Source of the DNA: Daphnia carinata
Lineage: Eukaryota; Arthropoda; Branchiopoda; Diplostraca; Daphniidae
Direction: 5' to 3'
NCBI RefSeq assembly: GCF_022539665.2
Contig: NC_081336.1
Coordinates: 1,674,001-1,738,000, forward strand
Length of the DNA stretch: 64,000 nt
Positions within the stretch are counted from its first letter, which is position 1; the number at the start of each line of letters is the position of its first letter. A model generated the notes under the pieces. The model saw only the letters and a program-made list of their open reading frames with translations. It had not been told where the DNA came from and did no database searches. A program made the position numbers and the translations under genes. Below are positions 34,341-47,737 of this stretch, in pieces.

Positions 34341-36921
34341 TCAATTACGGCTGCAACAATTTAATATACTACGACGGTCTGTTAGCCGTAAACCTGATGT
34401 TTGTACTTCATCGTCTTGCATGATCATCATTTGCCTGTGTTTAAACGAATAGAAATAGATTAGTTGTCGACTTACTGTCATGAAGGTAATACCAGACCTT
34501 GTCAGGATGACTAGAGCTTCCAGCAAATTGCTGCCCGTCTTAGCGCTCGTCTCGATATACTGAGCCTTCATTTGAGCAGCCAATCGTTGAGCTTGAATGG
34601 GTTGAACGCACGACAGCCCTTGATGTTCTGACGACGGACGTAAATCCGCTTTAGTACCACAAACGACTAGCGGTAAATTGCGTTGGTCACGAGTCAAACA
34701 ATCGTTCAGACAATCGGCCCAATGACGAATGTTAAGGAAACTACGTTCGTTGCTGACGTCAAACAATAACATGACACCGTCCGCTTTACGATAGTAAGAC
34801 TGCGTTATAGATCTGAATCGTTCTTGACCTACTTTCAAAACACCATAAAAATAATTTTTTAAAGGGAAAAAACATCTCGTTTTTACCTGCAGTGTCCCAT
34901 AATTGAACAGCAACGTTACGTTCGTCTACTCGAATTGTTTTCACTTTGTAATCAACACCTGTAAAAACACGTTTTACGAAATCAACAGGAAATCTTCACA
35001 ATGAAAGAAATGTTACCCAAGGTCGTTGTTGTGTTACTGACGAATACGCCTTCGTGTAGCCGAGAAATGAAACTGGATTTGCCTACAGCGGAATCTCCAG
35101 CAAAAATTATTTTAAATGTCCGGTCGGCCGGGCCAGTGGGTTCCCATTCGTCTAACGAACGAAATCTGTTGTCGCTGGTGACTTGATTATTCACCTTAAT
35201 TATCGGCTGAAAATGATTGAATTTCTGAGATGAAACAGGGGAAGACGTGGCCAGGTGTAACTCGTTACGTAAAGATGGCGGTTGAGGTGCTCGGAAACTG
35301 TGACTCCGTCTCAAGGAGCCCACTCTTTCCAGCATGTGCTCATTTTGCTCACTGCACATCAACGAACTATGGCCGCTATCTGCAATTGCCTTTATTAGTT
35401 TTAATGAAAGGCACGTTGTATGATAGATGTACCCACCTCCAGTTATGAACGTGACTTCCTCATCCGTTGGCAGTGGCAAGCAATAGCTGGAATTGGAATC
35501 TTGTCTGGAAGACGGCCGAGTGAAAAGAAAGCCTTTGCGGAAAAACTGAATTATCATTCAATTCTATTTACGAATTAAATCATTTTTAATTACCAACGGG
35601 CGATCGTCGTAGAGTTCCAATATCAACGTGTGCTCTTAGAGAATCATTCGTATCTTGCAGCTGACGGTTAGCATCACTGAAACGATTTAAAAGATTTAGG
35701 ATTTTTAAAATAACTTTAAAGAATTGCAATCGTTACTGGAGCAATTCCAGTTGGCGCTGGACGTGTTCTTGGTGGCCGACCAAATCCAACATGGCCTCCT
35801 TTTCACTAACGATTAAAATAAACGTTAAAAAAACATATAGTTAACGAGCGTTAAGAGTCATTTAAAAACATCGATGTAATACCTATAGAGAAGCCTATCC
35901 TTTTCAAAGTACTGAGATTTCAATTGCGACAATTCAGTTTGCAGGAGGGCCAGTGTGGTCTGAGCATCGACCAGTGAGAGTTTTAACTGGCGATTCTCAG
36001 TGGAAGCCCGTTCGACGGCCTCCTGCTGATCGCGTGTCTGAGCCTCCTGTTGTTCCCGATTCAGCCAATTTTCCACCTGTGCCCAGAAAGACACACAACT
36101 CAGTTGGGGGTCTCCCACGAAAGAAAAAACAACAATCAAGAAATGATAAAAGATTCTTTACTTTCTGGAAGAGACGCAAGTGAGTCTGCAGCTGGGCAAT
36201 TTCCGATTCGAGATTGTGCTGCAGAGCTCGCTTTTCCGCCTCGCATTTGACTTCCGCTTCGTTCTTGACTACTTGCGCCACCCGTTGCACCTGGATTTCC
36301 AGCTCTTCTTCCAAACTTCTCAGGTGAACTTGATGTTGTTCCCGTTCGCGACGAATCGCCTCGTCGAATTTCTCGCGTTCCCGCTCCACTTGACGGGCAT
36401 CCGACACGAGACTTTCCATTAAACTTTCGAAATGACTGATGAGCTGGGCAGGAGCTTCGCTTTCCTGCAACTCTTCATAAAGACCGTACAGATGATCAGC
36501 GCTATGTGCCAGAAATTGACGGATCGTGGCATGGCCCAGTCTGTCGGAAAACTCTCGCCAGGCTTTCAACGTCGCTTGTTTCTTTAGCCGACGACGTGAT
36601 GAGACATTCGGTTTATCATCACGCTGTTCTTCCGCTCTTCCGGGCTCGAGGAAATCACGAAATCCTTGACTGAAATCATCTAAACTAATTTTGGGTGTTA
36701 GAACTCGTTCGTGTTGCAATTCGTAAAATTTTTTTAACTCACCTAATACGTTGATCACGATCTCGATCTAGGTCATCGAAGATGACGTCCACGTCGGCCG
36801 GATCAATGTGAAACGACGCGCAAAGTTGTCCGAATTCATGGCGATCGATGTAACCTCTTTGATGGCGATCGCAGGCTTGGAAAAGTTGTCGTAATTCTAC
36901 ACCCGCGTTGTTTTGATCCAT
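34341..36921 (-). CDS. RASEF: RASEF/Rab45-like protein: EF-hands, coiled coil, Rab GTPase
   Basis: Ten exons: 36921-36743, 36669-36162, 36076-35883, 35805-35737, 35676-35594, 35532-35437, 35379-35017, 34958-34887, 34828-34498 and 34434-34341; 662 residues, all phases closing. The N-terminus has an EF-hand pair (DRHQRGYIDRHEF and DLDRDRDQRISQGF). A long Glu/Arg/Gln-rich coiled coil follows at about 90-330, then a Ser-rich linker. The Rab GTPase starts near residue 465: GDSAVGKSS (P-loop), WDTAGQERFR (switch II), GTKADL (NKxD-like, with Thr for Asn), ETSAKTG. The end NCCSRN supplies cysteines for prenylation, like vertebrate RASEF. The last splice (34498 to 34434) was set so that the Cys-containing end is in frame. 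Confidence 0.93.
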
Positions 36922-37816
36922 CCGAACTCGTTCACGAGCTGCCGTACATCTGCGTAACTGTCAATTATATTAAGTAGAACAACTTACCTGCATTTCGTTT
37001 TCACGGGACTCCGCCCATACGGGTGAATATGACGTGAGCCATTTGCTGTGACGTTCGTACACATGTGTTTGTTTTTCTTCGTACAACTCTTTCTTTATTT
37101 CCTTTTTCACGATTTTCTTTTTTTTTTGTTTTACTTGATCCTGCAGACAGATTCATACGAGACATTATATAAGGTGAAGGAAAGGTGGGAGGGGATTCAC
37201 GCACACAATTATCTCAATGGATACAGAAAAAAGGGGTGAGAGGAGAGATGTTCATCAATCTCCAAAGCGTGAGAAGCAGTAATAGCATCTGCTTGTTTTT
37301 TTTTGTAGTTGTTGATAAATTAAAGCGCACTGGATAATTTGAAAATGGGAAATTAAAGGGGTAGTAGGGGCGGAAATGAGAAAATAAAGAGGGGGAAAAA
37401 AATGTAGCCAAGAAAGTTAAATTTCATTCTTACAGCAGCTGTACAAAAACTCGCTCCAGGATTAGTTTCTTCTGTGCGTCAATACTTTTTTCGACTTCGA
37501 GTTTTTCTCATTAGGATAGGAGGAAAATAGGAAGTGGTAGTTGAAAATTAAAGCAAAGGTGAGGGTGAAAATCATGGTTTTTTTGTTTGTTATCGATTGC
37601 AATTGTTGTGTCTGCGTCACTGTGTCGTCAGCGAGGAGGGAAACTAACGTACAGTTACATCCGTCGTTCTCCCCTTCTCTTTTACATTGAAATTTTTAAG
37701 TTTAAAAAATACAACCGCATGGGGGATGGGCGATTATATGGGTCAGGCACCGGCGCTAACGCAACACATTTCTTCTTTCCTCTTTTTTTTTATCTAAACT
37801 TGTCTTTAACGATTTT
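36922..37816. other. Intergenic, RASEF-like promoter side and Crk 3' side
   Basis: No supported gene. Poly-T and GGGG-rich patches only; 5' UTR exons of the RASEF-like gene may lie here. Confidence 0.45.
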
Positions 37817-40357
<2,541 letters not shown>

Positions 40358-41114
40358 GGCAGCAAGTAAATATAGGTGAAAACTTGCACAATCCAATACT
40401 TGAACGTAATTGCAAAATCCTTTGTCTACTATGAGGTAACTAAATGTTTTTTTTTAATCTTGGTTCTATCAACGATAATCTTGTCCAACAGGCCTCACAT
40501 CCTCACTGCACCTCATACAACACAGACAACATCACTTGATATGTAATCATCACAGAGGACGTGATAAAACAAGTAACGTTTTCAATTGTCCAAATCAATT
40601 TTGATAACTATAAGACGAATTACAGCATCCCTAGTAGTAGATTGACAATCACAGGCAAGAAAAAACTGATTATTTTAATCTTCAATCAGGATTAAAAATT
40701 CGTCGAAGGCTGAAAATCAAGTCTGTGTGTGCAGAATATGAATGTCTTTCTGGTCTCCCCGTTTCGGCAGACCCACAAATCTAAGCCATCGTTAGCACAC
40801 TACCGCTAGGTGTCATCGCTGAGTCATGTCGCTATTAATAGATTCTTGACAAAATTCCCATATTAATTTTATTATAATACGAATCACGTATATATTTTAA
40901 TTAAGAATGCTTAATTTGTTTATATCTTTAGAGGTAAATTTAATGTAAAATATATTAAACATTCATTTTACCTATGGGAGTTTACCACCAGGGGGCAATT
41001 TTTTTTTGTAGCAGTATTTATTTTGAAGTTGCTTTCAATTTCTGACTGTGAATGTGCAATCAAGGTCTTCCCATACACTAGTTAAGAAAAATCGCTTTTA
41101 ATTATATATTTGTA
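40358..41114. other. Intergenic between divergent Crk and INTS12
   Basis: A candidate shared promoter region. No ORF or repeat seen. Confidence 0.45.
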
Positions 41115-42343
41115 ATGGATGGGCTTATAGAGCCGTATTTAGTTAAAGCTATAAGTCTTTTGCATTCTAGTGCCAAAGATTCTGGTGACCAATTGAAAGC
41201 TATGCTGGATGAAGCAATAAGGTTAAAAAATGAAACCAACAACTCCTCATCTGTGAGCAAATTGCCCCCACCTTTCACTATGATCAAAAGAGTATGTAGC
41301 TTTTATATTAACAATGTTTTTATAACTAAATTTTTATTATGTCACAGGAAACAAAAAAGAAAAATGACTTTTTCTATGATGAAGACATTCCTCTTAGTAA
41401 AAGGAGAAAGGAATCTCCACGTTCTTCCCAGCCTTCTTCCCCAGCAACAAGGTATGCCACATACAGTACTTTAATTCACAACCCTTCAGATAGTTCTGGA
41501 TTGTAGTGTTTTTGAGAAAACCAAGGAACCTAAACGAAAACATGACACTGTGTTTAATGATGAAGATGTTAAGAAATTTAAGGATTCCCCTCGCTCATCA
41601 CAACCAGGATCACCAGCTGGGAGGTTTATTTTATCATGTAGGTTCATTGGAATTTGAATATACAAATAAGTTTTCTTAGTTCTCCAATACATATGGGATC
41701 ACCAAGCGCGACGCGTAAAAACGACGACCTCGATTCTTTGATCGATGCCGATGACTTGGCGCAAGAAATCATGGATCTCCACTGTGTAATCTGCAAGTAT
41801 GTAATTCTTATTGGTTGTTAGCCGGCCAACGGTATCCAAGATATTTATCTCTATTCCAGTGGTCTGGATGTAACCTCTGGAAACCAGCTTGTAGAGTGCC
41901 AAGAATGTCATGGTCTTTATCATCAAGAATGCCACCAACCAAACATTAGCGATGCCGAGGTCAACGATCCTCGATCCGTCTTTTTCTGTTCAGATTGCAG
42001 CAAGTCTATAAAGAAGACGGCTAGTCGACCTAAATCAAGTAGCAGTAGAGAGAGCCCTATCACGTTTTACAAGAGCCGATCTGATTCGCCAAACTCGGTA
42101 AGCGGCAAAAGCAGCGCTGGTTTAATGGCCACTTTCAACAAACAACAAACCCTGCCACACAAGTCGACTGGCGGAAGCGGCACGTCAAGCAAGTCAACGA
42201 GCTCATCAAGCAGCAGTAGCAATTCCTCGTCGGGAAATAATACGATTGGCAACACTTCTCTCATCAATGCCGATAAACGACTCCAGAACATTAAAAAACG
42301 AGCTGCCACAAAATTGCAAGAGAAGCGCAAACCTGGAAAGTAG
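41115..42343 (+). CDS. INTS12: Integrator complex subunit 12 (PHD finger protein)
   Basis: Five exons: 41115-41291, 41348-41451, 41507-41623, 41680-41796 and 41860-42343; 332 residues. INTS12 belongs to the Integrator complex, which processes snRNA 3' ends and attenuates RNA polymerase II. The short N-terminal module (LVKAISLLHSSAKDSGDQLK), which is the part needed in flies, is followed by two similar Ser/Pro motifs (SPRSSQPSSPA and SPRSSQPGSPA). A C4HC3 PHD finger lies at about 166-222 (LHCVICNGLD, NQLVECQECHGLYHQECH, FFCSDCSK). Then come a Ser-rich region and a basic end (RLQNIKKRAATKLQ) matching the vertebrate C-terminus. The stop is 77 bases from the stop of convergent eIF2D. Confidence 0.95.
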
Positions 42344-42382
42344 TCCATTTCTTTCTGTACAGGATAAGGTATTAATTCTGTT

Positions 42383-42388
42383 TTTATT
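42383..42388 (-). promoter_or_regulatory. Poly(A) signal for eIF2D, inside the INTS12/eIF2D gap
   Basis: AATAAA on the minus strand, 33 bases after the eIF2D stop and 40 bases past the INTS12 stop on the other strand. The two mRNAs must overlap at their 3' ends. Confidence 0.6.
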
Positions 42389-42420
42389 GAGCTCATCCTC
42401 ATAAACAATTATTCAGACCA

Positions 42421-44507
42421 TCATTTTTTGCTTTTGGCTTTCTTCAAGTCGAAGCCTTGGATGAATTGCCTTTTGAAACAAAAGATAAATTTCCAAGGTT
42501 AAGATTCACAATTTTTTCCTTTTTAAAAATTAAAAAAAAAAAAACATTAAGAAACTACTTACTTGGGAATTCCATATTCATCAATAAGCAGGTTTCCAAC
42601 AAAACTAATTTGGTTACCCTGAACCAACACTACTTGACCCTTTTTAGCCGGTGAACTGGTTATTGTCGTACTTGCAGCCACACCCACTTGGCACCTTTAT
42701 GAGTAAAAGCAAATACCAAAATCTAAATTATTTTGGACAGCCCTTGATGCAAGGATGTTCTTCCCATTTACCTCCGAGCAAATTCGTCTAGGTCAATCCT
42801 GTAGGTCTCTAGGCCAGAGATCAGAGTGACTTTTTTATTACCCGCTCTCGATGCTGTAGTTATCTCCACAGGCTCCAATTCTCCTTTTACAATGAGGGGA
42901 GTTGTCTGGTTCGGAAAAATCATTTCATAAACGGTCGAAAGTTTCATTTGGATACGGTTCATTAGCTCTTCCCAGCTTAGCGAAGGAATTATTTCGCCTT
43001 TTTTAAGCATGACGTCACTTAAAATGGGATCCAATGTCACCTGACTATACATTCATGTAAGTTAAATTATTCACAAAAGAAAGTCGTGTCGAAATAACCT
43101 TGGATTGGTTACATTTTGCAATTGGTTTGCTCGGACATATTCCGTTAAGTACTGACGGATCTGCTGTGTTGTCAAATTTGTCCCCTTCCTATTTTAGTGC
43201 TTCAAGTATCAGACAAAAAATATCAAATTGGATCAGTCAGACAAGTGGATACTGACCGGTAGGTTGGAGTGAAAAGCGGCAAACAAATGGCGTTGACCGC
43301 ATACATCCGCGTTATCACTGGCGGAAGATACTTTTCCATTTCTCCAACCTTCTCCAAAACAGGTAGCTGATCTTGCTTGTCATTAATATCGACACGGAAA
43401 CTGCGAACACGCTCGTGATCATAACGGATAGCAGAAATGCTTTCAACGCCTTTAGTAAATTCTTTTACTTCAATGACGCCCTCCTTCGTCAGAACATCTA
43501 AGAACTTTGAAAGCTTTTTATACGAAGACTTCTTGACGTCGAGTGTTTTTTCTGACGGACAGGATGGCACAATGTGCAATCGGTAGAAATTACTAGTAAG
43601 AACAGGAAGCTCAATCTTCTTAGCAGTGGTTCTAAGTGCTTTGAAAAAGCAGTAGTTGAGCAAGTCATCCATAGTTTCTTGTGGATTCTTTTGCTCAACT
43701 GCAGTTTCTGCAGATACCTTAGCTTCTGACAAGGATTCATGGTTTGTGTCTAGTTCTTCTGGCTCTTTTTTTTCTGGTGATTCAGCTGGTTGTTCTTCAC
43801 TACTAGTAGTTGCATTTTGGGGAGGTATTTCTTTACTGTCAGCATCAGGCTGACATCCTGGAGGCCCCAGTTCAGGAGGTGAATCTTTGGTTCCAGCTTG
43901 CCAGAGAAAGTCACCAATGCAGTGTAGTATTTCTATGCCTTTTCCTCTTCTTCCAGCCATATACATATCTTCACTTGAGAGAGCTGTGATCCCTACAGCA
44001 ACAGCTGCTGAATTAGTGTTGCTGTTAATAGCAACTGTGACACCTTTATTCAACCTTCCATAAGCTCTGAGTCCAAGTTCTTCTTTGATGATAAATCCAG
44101 GCAGCATAAGATCTGCTCCATTGTTGAATTTTGGGACAACTTCATGCCAAGTTGTGAAGTAGGGGATAAGCTTACCAGGAAGTATCCATAATAAATAGAT
44201 GGTAGGGTAAAGTTTATCTCTGATGTGAAAAACAATTGGCTTTTTGCCGACCACATGAGCACTGACGATTTCTCCTCCATGAGTTTCAATTTTCATTACA
44301 GACATCTCCTCTTTGTTAGGGATTGCTAGTGCTAGATCTTCTTCTGTTATAGTAGGATAACATTTCTGAAGCTCTGCTTTTAATTTCTTCCTACAGTAAT
44401 TAAAGTGGAAAAGTTATTGATCATTACCGTTTTCATATGATTGTGACTTGCCTTTCCGATCCTTTTATTGGAGTATTAGATTTAACACGAAAGGGTTTAT
44501 TGAACAT
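42421..44507 (-). CDS. eIF2D: Eukaryotic translation initiation factor 2D (ligatin)
   Basis: Six exons: 44507-44452, 44390-43257, 43189-43099, 43040-42772, 42694-42563 and 42469-42421; 576 residues (human 584). eIF2D releases post-termination tRNA and mRNA from 40S subunits and can deliver tRNA without GTP. Features are the DUF1947/PUA start MFNKPFRVKSNT, PUA region ADLMLPGFII, an acidic linker, SWIB/MDM2-like KKSSYKKLSKFLDVLTKEGV, and a C-terminal SUI1 domain (NKKVTLISGLETY, IQGFDLKK). Two oddities: the first intron begins with GC rather than GT (44451-44450), and exon 3 carries one extra base relative to the family frame. That is absorbed only if the downstream of two tandem acceptors (TAG at 43044/43045, TCAG at 43040/43041) is used. 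Confidence 0.93.
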
Positions 44508-45169
44508 TTTGTTGTTTCAAACTGCAATTCAACTTCTGAAATTAAAGGTAAAAAAGCATGTATTCGTCTGCTTTGATGTTACAGCCATCTGCCAGCTTTC
44601 TATTGACTGACAGTCGAGATACATTTTTTTAGTTCTTAATCATAGTAAAAGCAACAAAAAAAATTATGATTCCTATGAAAAAAGAGCTTCTAAGTTTATA
44701 TCTGTAAATTAACAGATATTTATGTATCAAAGGCTGTACAATCGTGTTTCGTGCAATCGTGCCACGGCTCTTTTCCCCACGCATAGCATTTGTCAATTGT
44801 TTTCGTTACCCACCGTTCCGCTATGTCTAAGGTTTTATACAAAGATTGTACGACAACAAATTGGTAAATGGTGCTGCGACACAATTGTTAAATTTAAGTA
44901 TACTGACAATCTAGTTTGCTGGACACGGTTGGATTATTGTGACCAGTTCTTTTTCCGAAAGATTCGTATACTTCAGTAAGTAAGAGGTATGCAAACATTT
45001 TTACATTTTTTTCTTTTTTGTAGATCGTCGATCGATCTAAATGCACACTGGTTGCTCAAACTAACGTAGGAATCTTATGTTTTTATTTTCAATGTCATAG
45101 CTATTTGTTTTGGCATAATCCAACATAAGTACTAATAAAGTAAACATTTATAAATGTCTTCGGTAGATA
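44508..45169. other. Intergenic between divergent eIF2D and an unrecognised gene
   Basis: Likely shared promoter region. An ATG at 45154 starts a short frame overlapping the main start at 45170. Confidence 0.4.
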
Positions 45170-46957
45170 ATGCCAAAACGGAAATTCTCATCATTGGCTG
45201 GGAAGAAGAAAATAACATCTATACAGAAGAAGCAAAAGCAAGGTGTTCTTACCCCCCAAAAAGCTACCACAGATAAAGAAGCTGAAGCAGAAAGACAACT
45301 AAATGTTAGCCGACGAGAAACACCGGGACGGGCCGCTAAAAGAAAAACTAGTGATATGATAACAAAAATTATTGGAAATCGGGAAGAAGCAGCAAAGGAT
45401 TCTACAATAGGAACATCTGCTACCATACAACCAGAAGGAAATATCTCCAAAGAAAAAAGCCCTACAAGGTCTTCAAGGATTATTATTAAACACCCTAACG
45501 AAAACAAAGTATTTGATAACTTTAATTATCTTCCTTAATTACTTAAATTATGCGTATAATCAACAACAATTTTTAAATAGATGGTTCTTAGATTAAACCG
45601 AATTGAAACGAACATCGTTGAGACGCTTCGTCTACATGGTGTTACACTACCTGATCATGACTTACAGTTGTTGAACCGTCTGCAAAAATCAAACCAAAAT
45701 AATGAACAGTCAAATATCAAGACTGTCACTTCCATCGATCTTGAACCCAAAGGCCCTGCTATTTTACCAGTCGTTTCGCCAATACTTGAACAAGTAAACG
45801 TGGTGCAGCTGACTGAGGTTTCTGCACAAGTTCAGGAAAAATCGACCAATGAAGCTAATTCTTTGAACTCTCAAATGAATATAGCAGCATCGGTTCCATC
45901 GGCTGTTACTCACGTCATCCTTCATACAAACATGAGTGAGTGTAAAAACAATTTCCTGGAAAATTTGGCGCTTACCCAAATCGTGCCAACTCGTACATAT
46001 TCGAATCCGTCAAACACGAAAAAAACCATCAAAATCACCCTAGCCAAGAGAGACAGCATTTCTTCTCAAAAGAATATCGAATCTCCCATGATCGAACCTT
46101 CCGTCCCCAATGGAATAACCGCCACCACTACTGCGCCCATTTCAGCTCCAAGCACAAATGCATTAAGTAACCTTTCTAACAAAACTACACAAGGAAATAC
46201 CCGACTCGTGTCCAACGTGAAGATCATCAGTTTACCCCCTGAAGATCTACAGGTAATTTTATTGTATTGCCTTACATTTATGGAGGGATCTTGCAATTCT
46301 ACCATCACTTTTTTTCCACAGAATCTGCAAAATAACAAGTTACATATCCAGTATCTTGCGTCCAAAAAGGATCCTTGCCCTCAGGAAGTTTCTCTTTTGA
46401 GTAAACTTCGATTAATTCAAACTAAAATTTTGTCTACGGGGAAACCAGTTAAGCCCATTCGCGGCCAACGCGTTCAAGGTATTCCGTTTTCCACCGACGC
46501 TTTTATGTACATCGTCCAGAATGGCACACATCAATCTGTGACTGATACTCGTAAGACTACCAAAAAGGTAGTAGCTTCGGTCCCCACTACCGAATTAACA
46601 TCGCCAGCTACAACTGAAAACCGTTCGAACTCTTCTATCAATATACCTCAAGTAAAGAATTCCGTTGTGGGAAAATTACTTGAATTAGCCACCAGTAATA
46701 ACTGTGACTATATTCTTCCGGATGCGGAAAAAACAGTTTGCAATCGTAATAGCTGCATTCTACAAATAGCCCGTCTCAAATCAGAATTAAACCAAAAGTC
46801 TATTGCTTTGGAATCTTGTAACAGTGAGTTAGCCAACTTGAGGGCAGAATTGAACAAAGCAAACGAATACGTAAGCAATTTGAGAGCACAATTGGAAGAG
46901 AATACTCACACATTGTGCTCTTACCTAGCGGCAAGTTCGCACATAAATTATGAGTAA
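45170..46957 (+). CDS. Unrecognised protein, basic N-terminus and C-terminal coiled coil
   Basis: Exons 45170-45508, 45581-46252 and 46322-46957, about 548 residues. I do not recognise the family. The first 110 residues are Lys/Arg/Ser/Thr-rich (KRKFSSLAGKKK, RRETPGRAAKRKT), typical of a nuclear protein. The middle is Thr/Ser/Pro-rich, with a compact block at IRGQRVQGIPFSTDAFMYIV. The last 60 residues form a heptad-rich coiled coil (ARLKSELNQKSIALESCN onward). The second intron (46253-46321) is 69 bases, a multiple of three, and has no stop in frame, so it may be retained. An overlapping upstream ATG at 45154 opens a different frame of 39 codons. A poly(A) signal is at 47184-47189. Confidence 0.7.
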
Positions 46958-47183
46958 TTTTAATCATGCAGGTGTAAAAATTTTTCTCATTCGTTCAATT
47001 GTGTGAAAGAGAATCAGATTATGACAAATTTTTGTTCTCAAAATGACATAGTTAGTAATCGTTTCATTGTGTTTTATTTGTCTACCAGAAATATCTTTTT
47101 TTATGATTTCAAATCTTTGCATATGCTACGTTACGTAAAGCATCCTTGAATCCTAATGTGAGCTGAAGGGGAAAATGCCATTT

Positions 47184-47189
47184 AATAAA
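47184..47189 (+). promoter_or_regulatory. Poly(A) signal AATAAA
   Basis: Exact AATAAA 227 bases after the stop of the unrecognised gene and 134 bases before the possible upstream TyrRS start. Confidence 0.6.
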
Positions 47190-47313
47190 GTGGAATATGT
47201 ATATGTTTCAAAAAGCTGTTTGTGCAAATACACTTTTGATTTCCAGCACGTATTAAATTGTTATTTCTTGTCCTGGTAGGTTGTTTAATATGCATATTGC
47301 AAATTTGACCAAA

Positions 47314-47319
47314 ATGTAA
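47314..47319 (+). promoter_or_regulatory. Start-stop upstream ORF (ATG-TAA)
   Basis: ATG immediately followed by TAA, three bases before the ATG at 47323 that opens the upstream in-frame TyrRS exon. Start-stop elements stall ribosomes and repress the downstream start in known cases. Whether it lies in the mRNA here depends on the true transcription start. Confidence 0.35.
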
Positions 47320-47322
47320 AAC

Positions 47323-47547
47323 ATGGTTAAGCAAATAGCAAAGATGCCGAAAGCGGTTGCCGAACCATTAGAAAGTTACTCTTCATCCCCTGTTGGTGAA
47401 CGGCAGAAATGTCGTTCACCCTTCACTTCCTTTAGTTCCTCTGTTTGTGTCACGCCACATGTTGTAAGTTGTAACCGTATTGCAACAGATCAGGTTGACC
47501 CTACGCCATCGAATTTTCATAAATACTTTTGGATTAAGATTTCAGAG
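47323..47547 (+). other. Possible upstream coding exon of TyrRS (N-terminal extension)
   Basis: 75 codons open from ATG 47323 to a donor TCAGAG|GTATGT. The acceptor at 47718-47719 continues in frame for six codons (ITSEEK) into the normal TyrRS start at 47738, so an extended form of about 612 residues is possible. It could equally be 5' UTR. The predicted peptide is Ser/Pro/Val-rich without an obvious amphipathic mitochondrial presequence. Confidence 0.4.
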
Positions 47548-47737
47548 GTATGTATTGGTATTTGTCAGCTGTCAAGTTAATTAAATCAAAGCCGAAGTTT
47601 TGTCAGTCATTACCCGTTATCGTTCAAATATATCAATGACTGCAAGACACAATGTGTCTACTCTCAGTTTCTGTATCTAACAGTTTTACATACTTTGACT
47701 AATATTGATGTTTTTGTAGATTACTTCAGAAGAAAAA

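Noticed and set aside
34470..34497. Alternative donor ACA|GTAAGT in the RASEF-like gene
   Set aside because: A stronger-looking donor, but it makes the last exon read out of frame and loses the prenylation cysteines; 34498 keeps them.
43223..43256. Continuation of eIF2D exon 2 past 43257
   Set aside because: The frame runs on for only a few residues (SVSTCL) before a stop and loses the family match; the donor CG|GTCAGT restores it.
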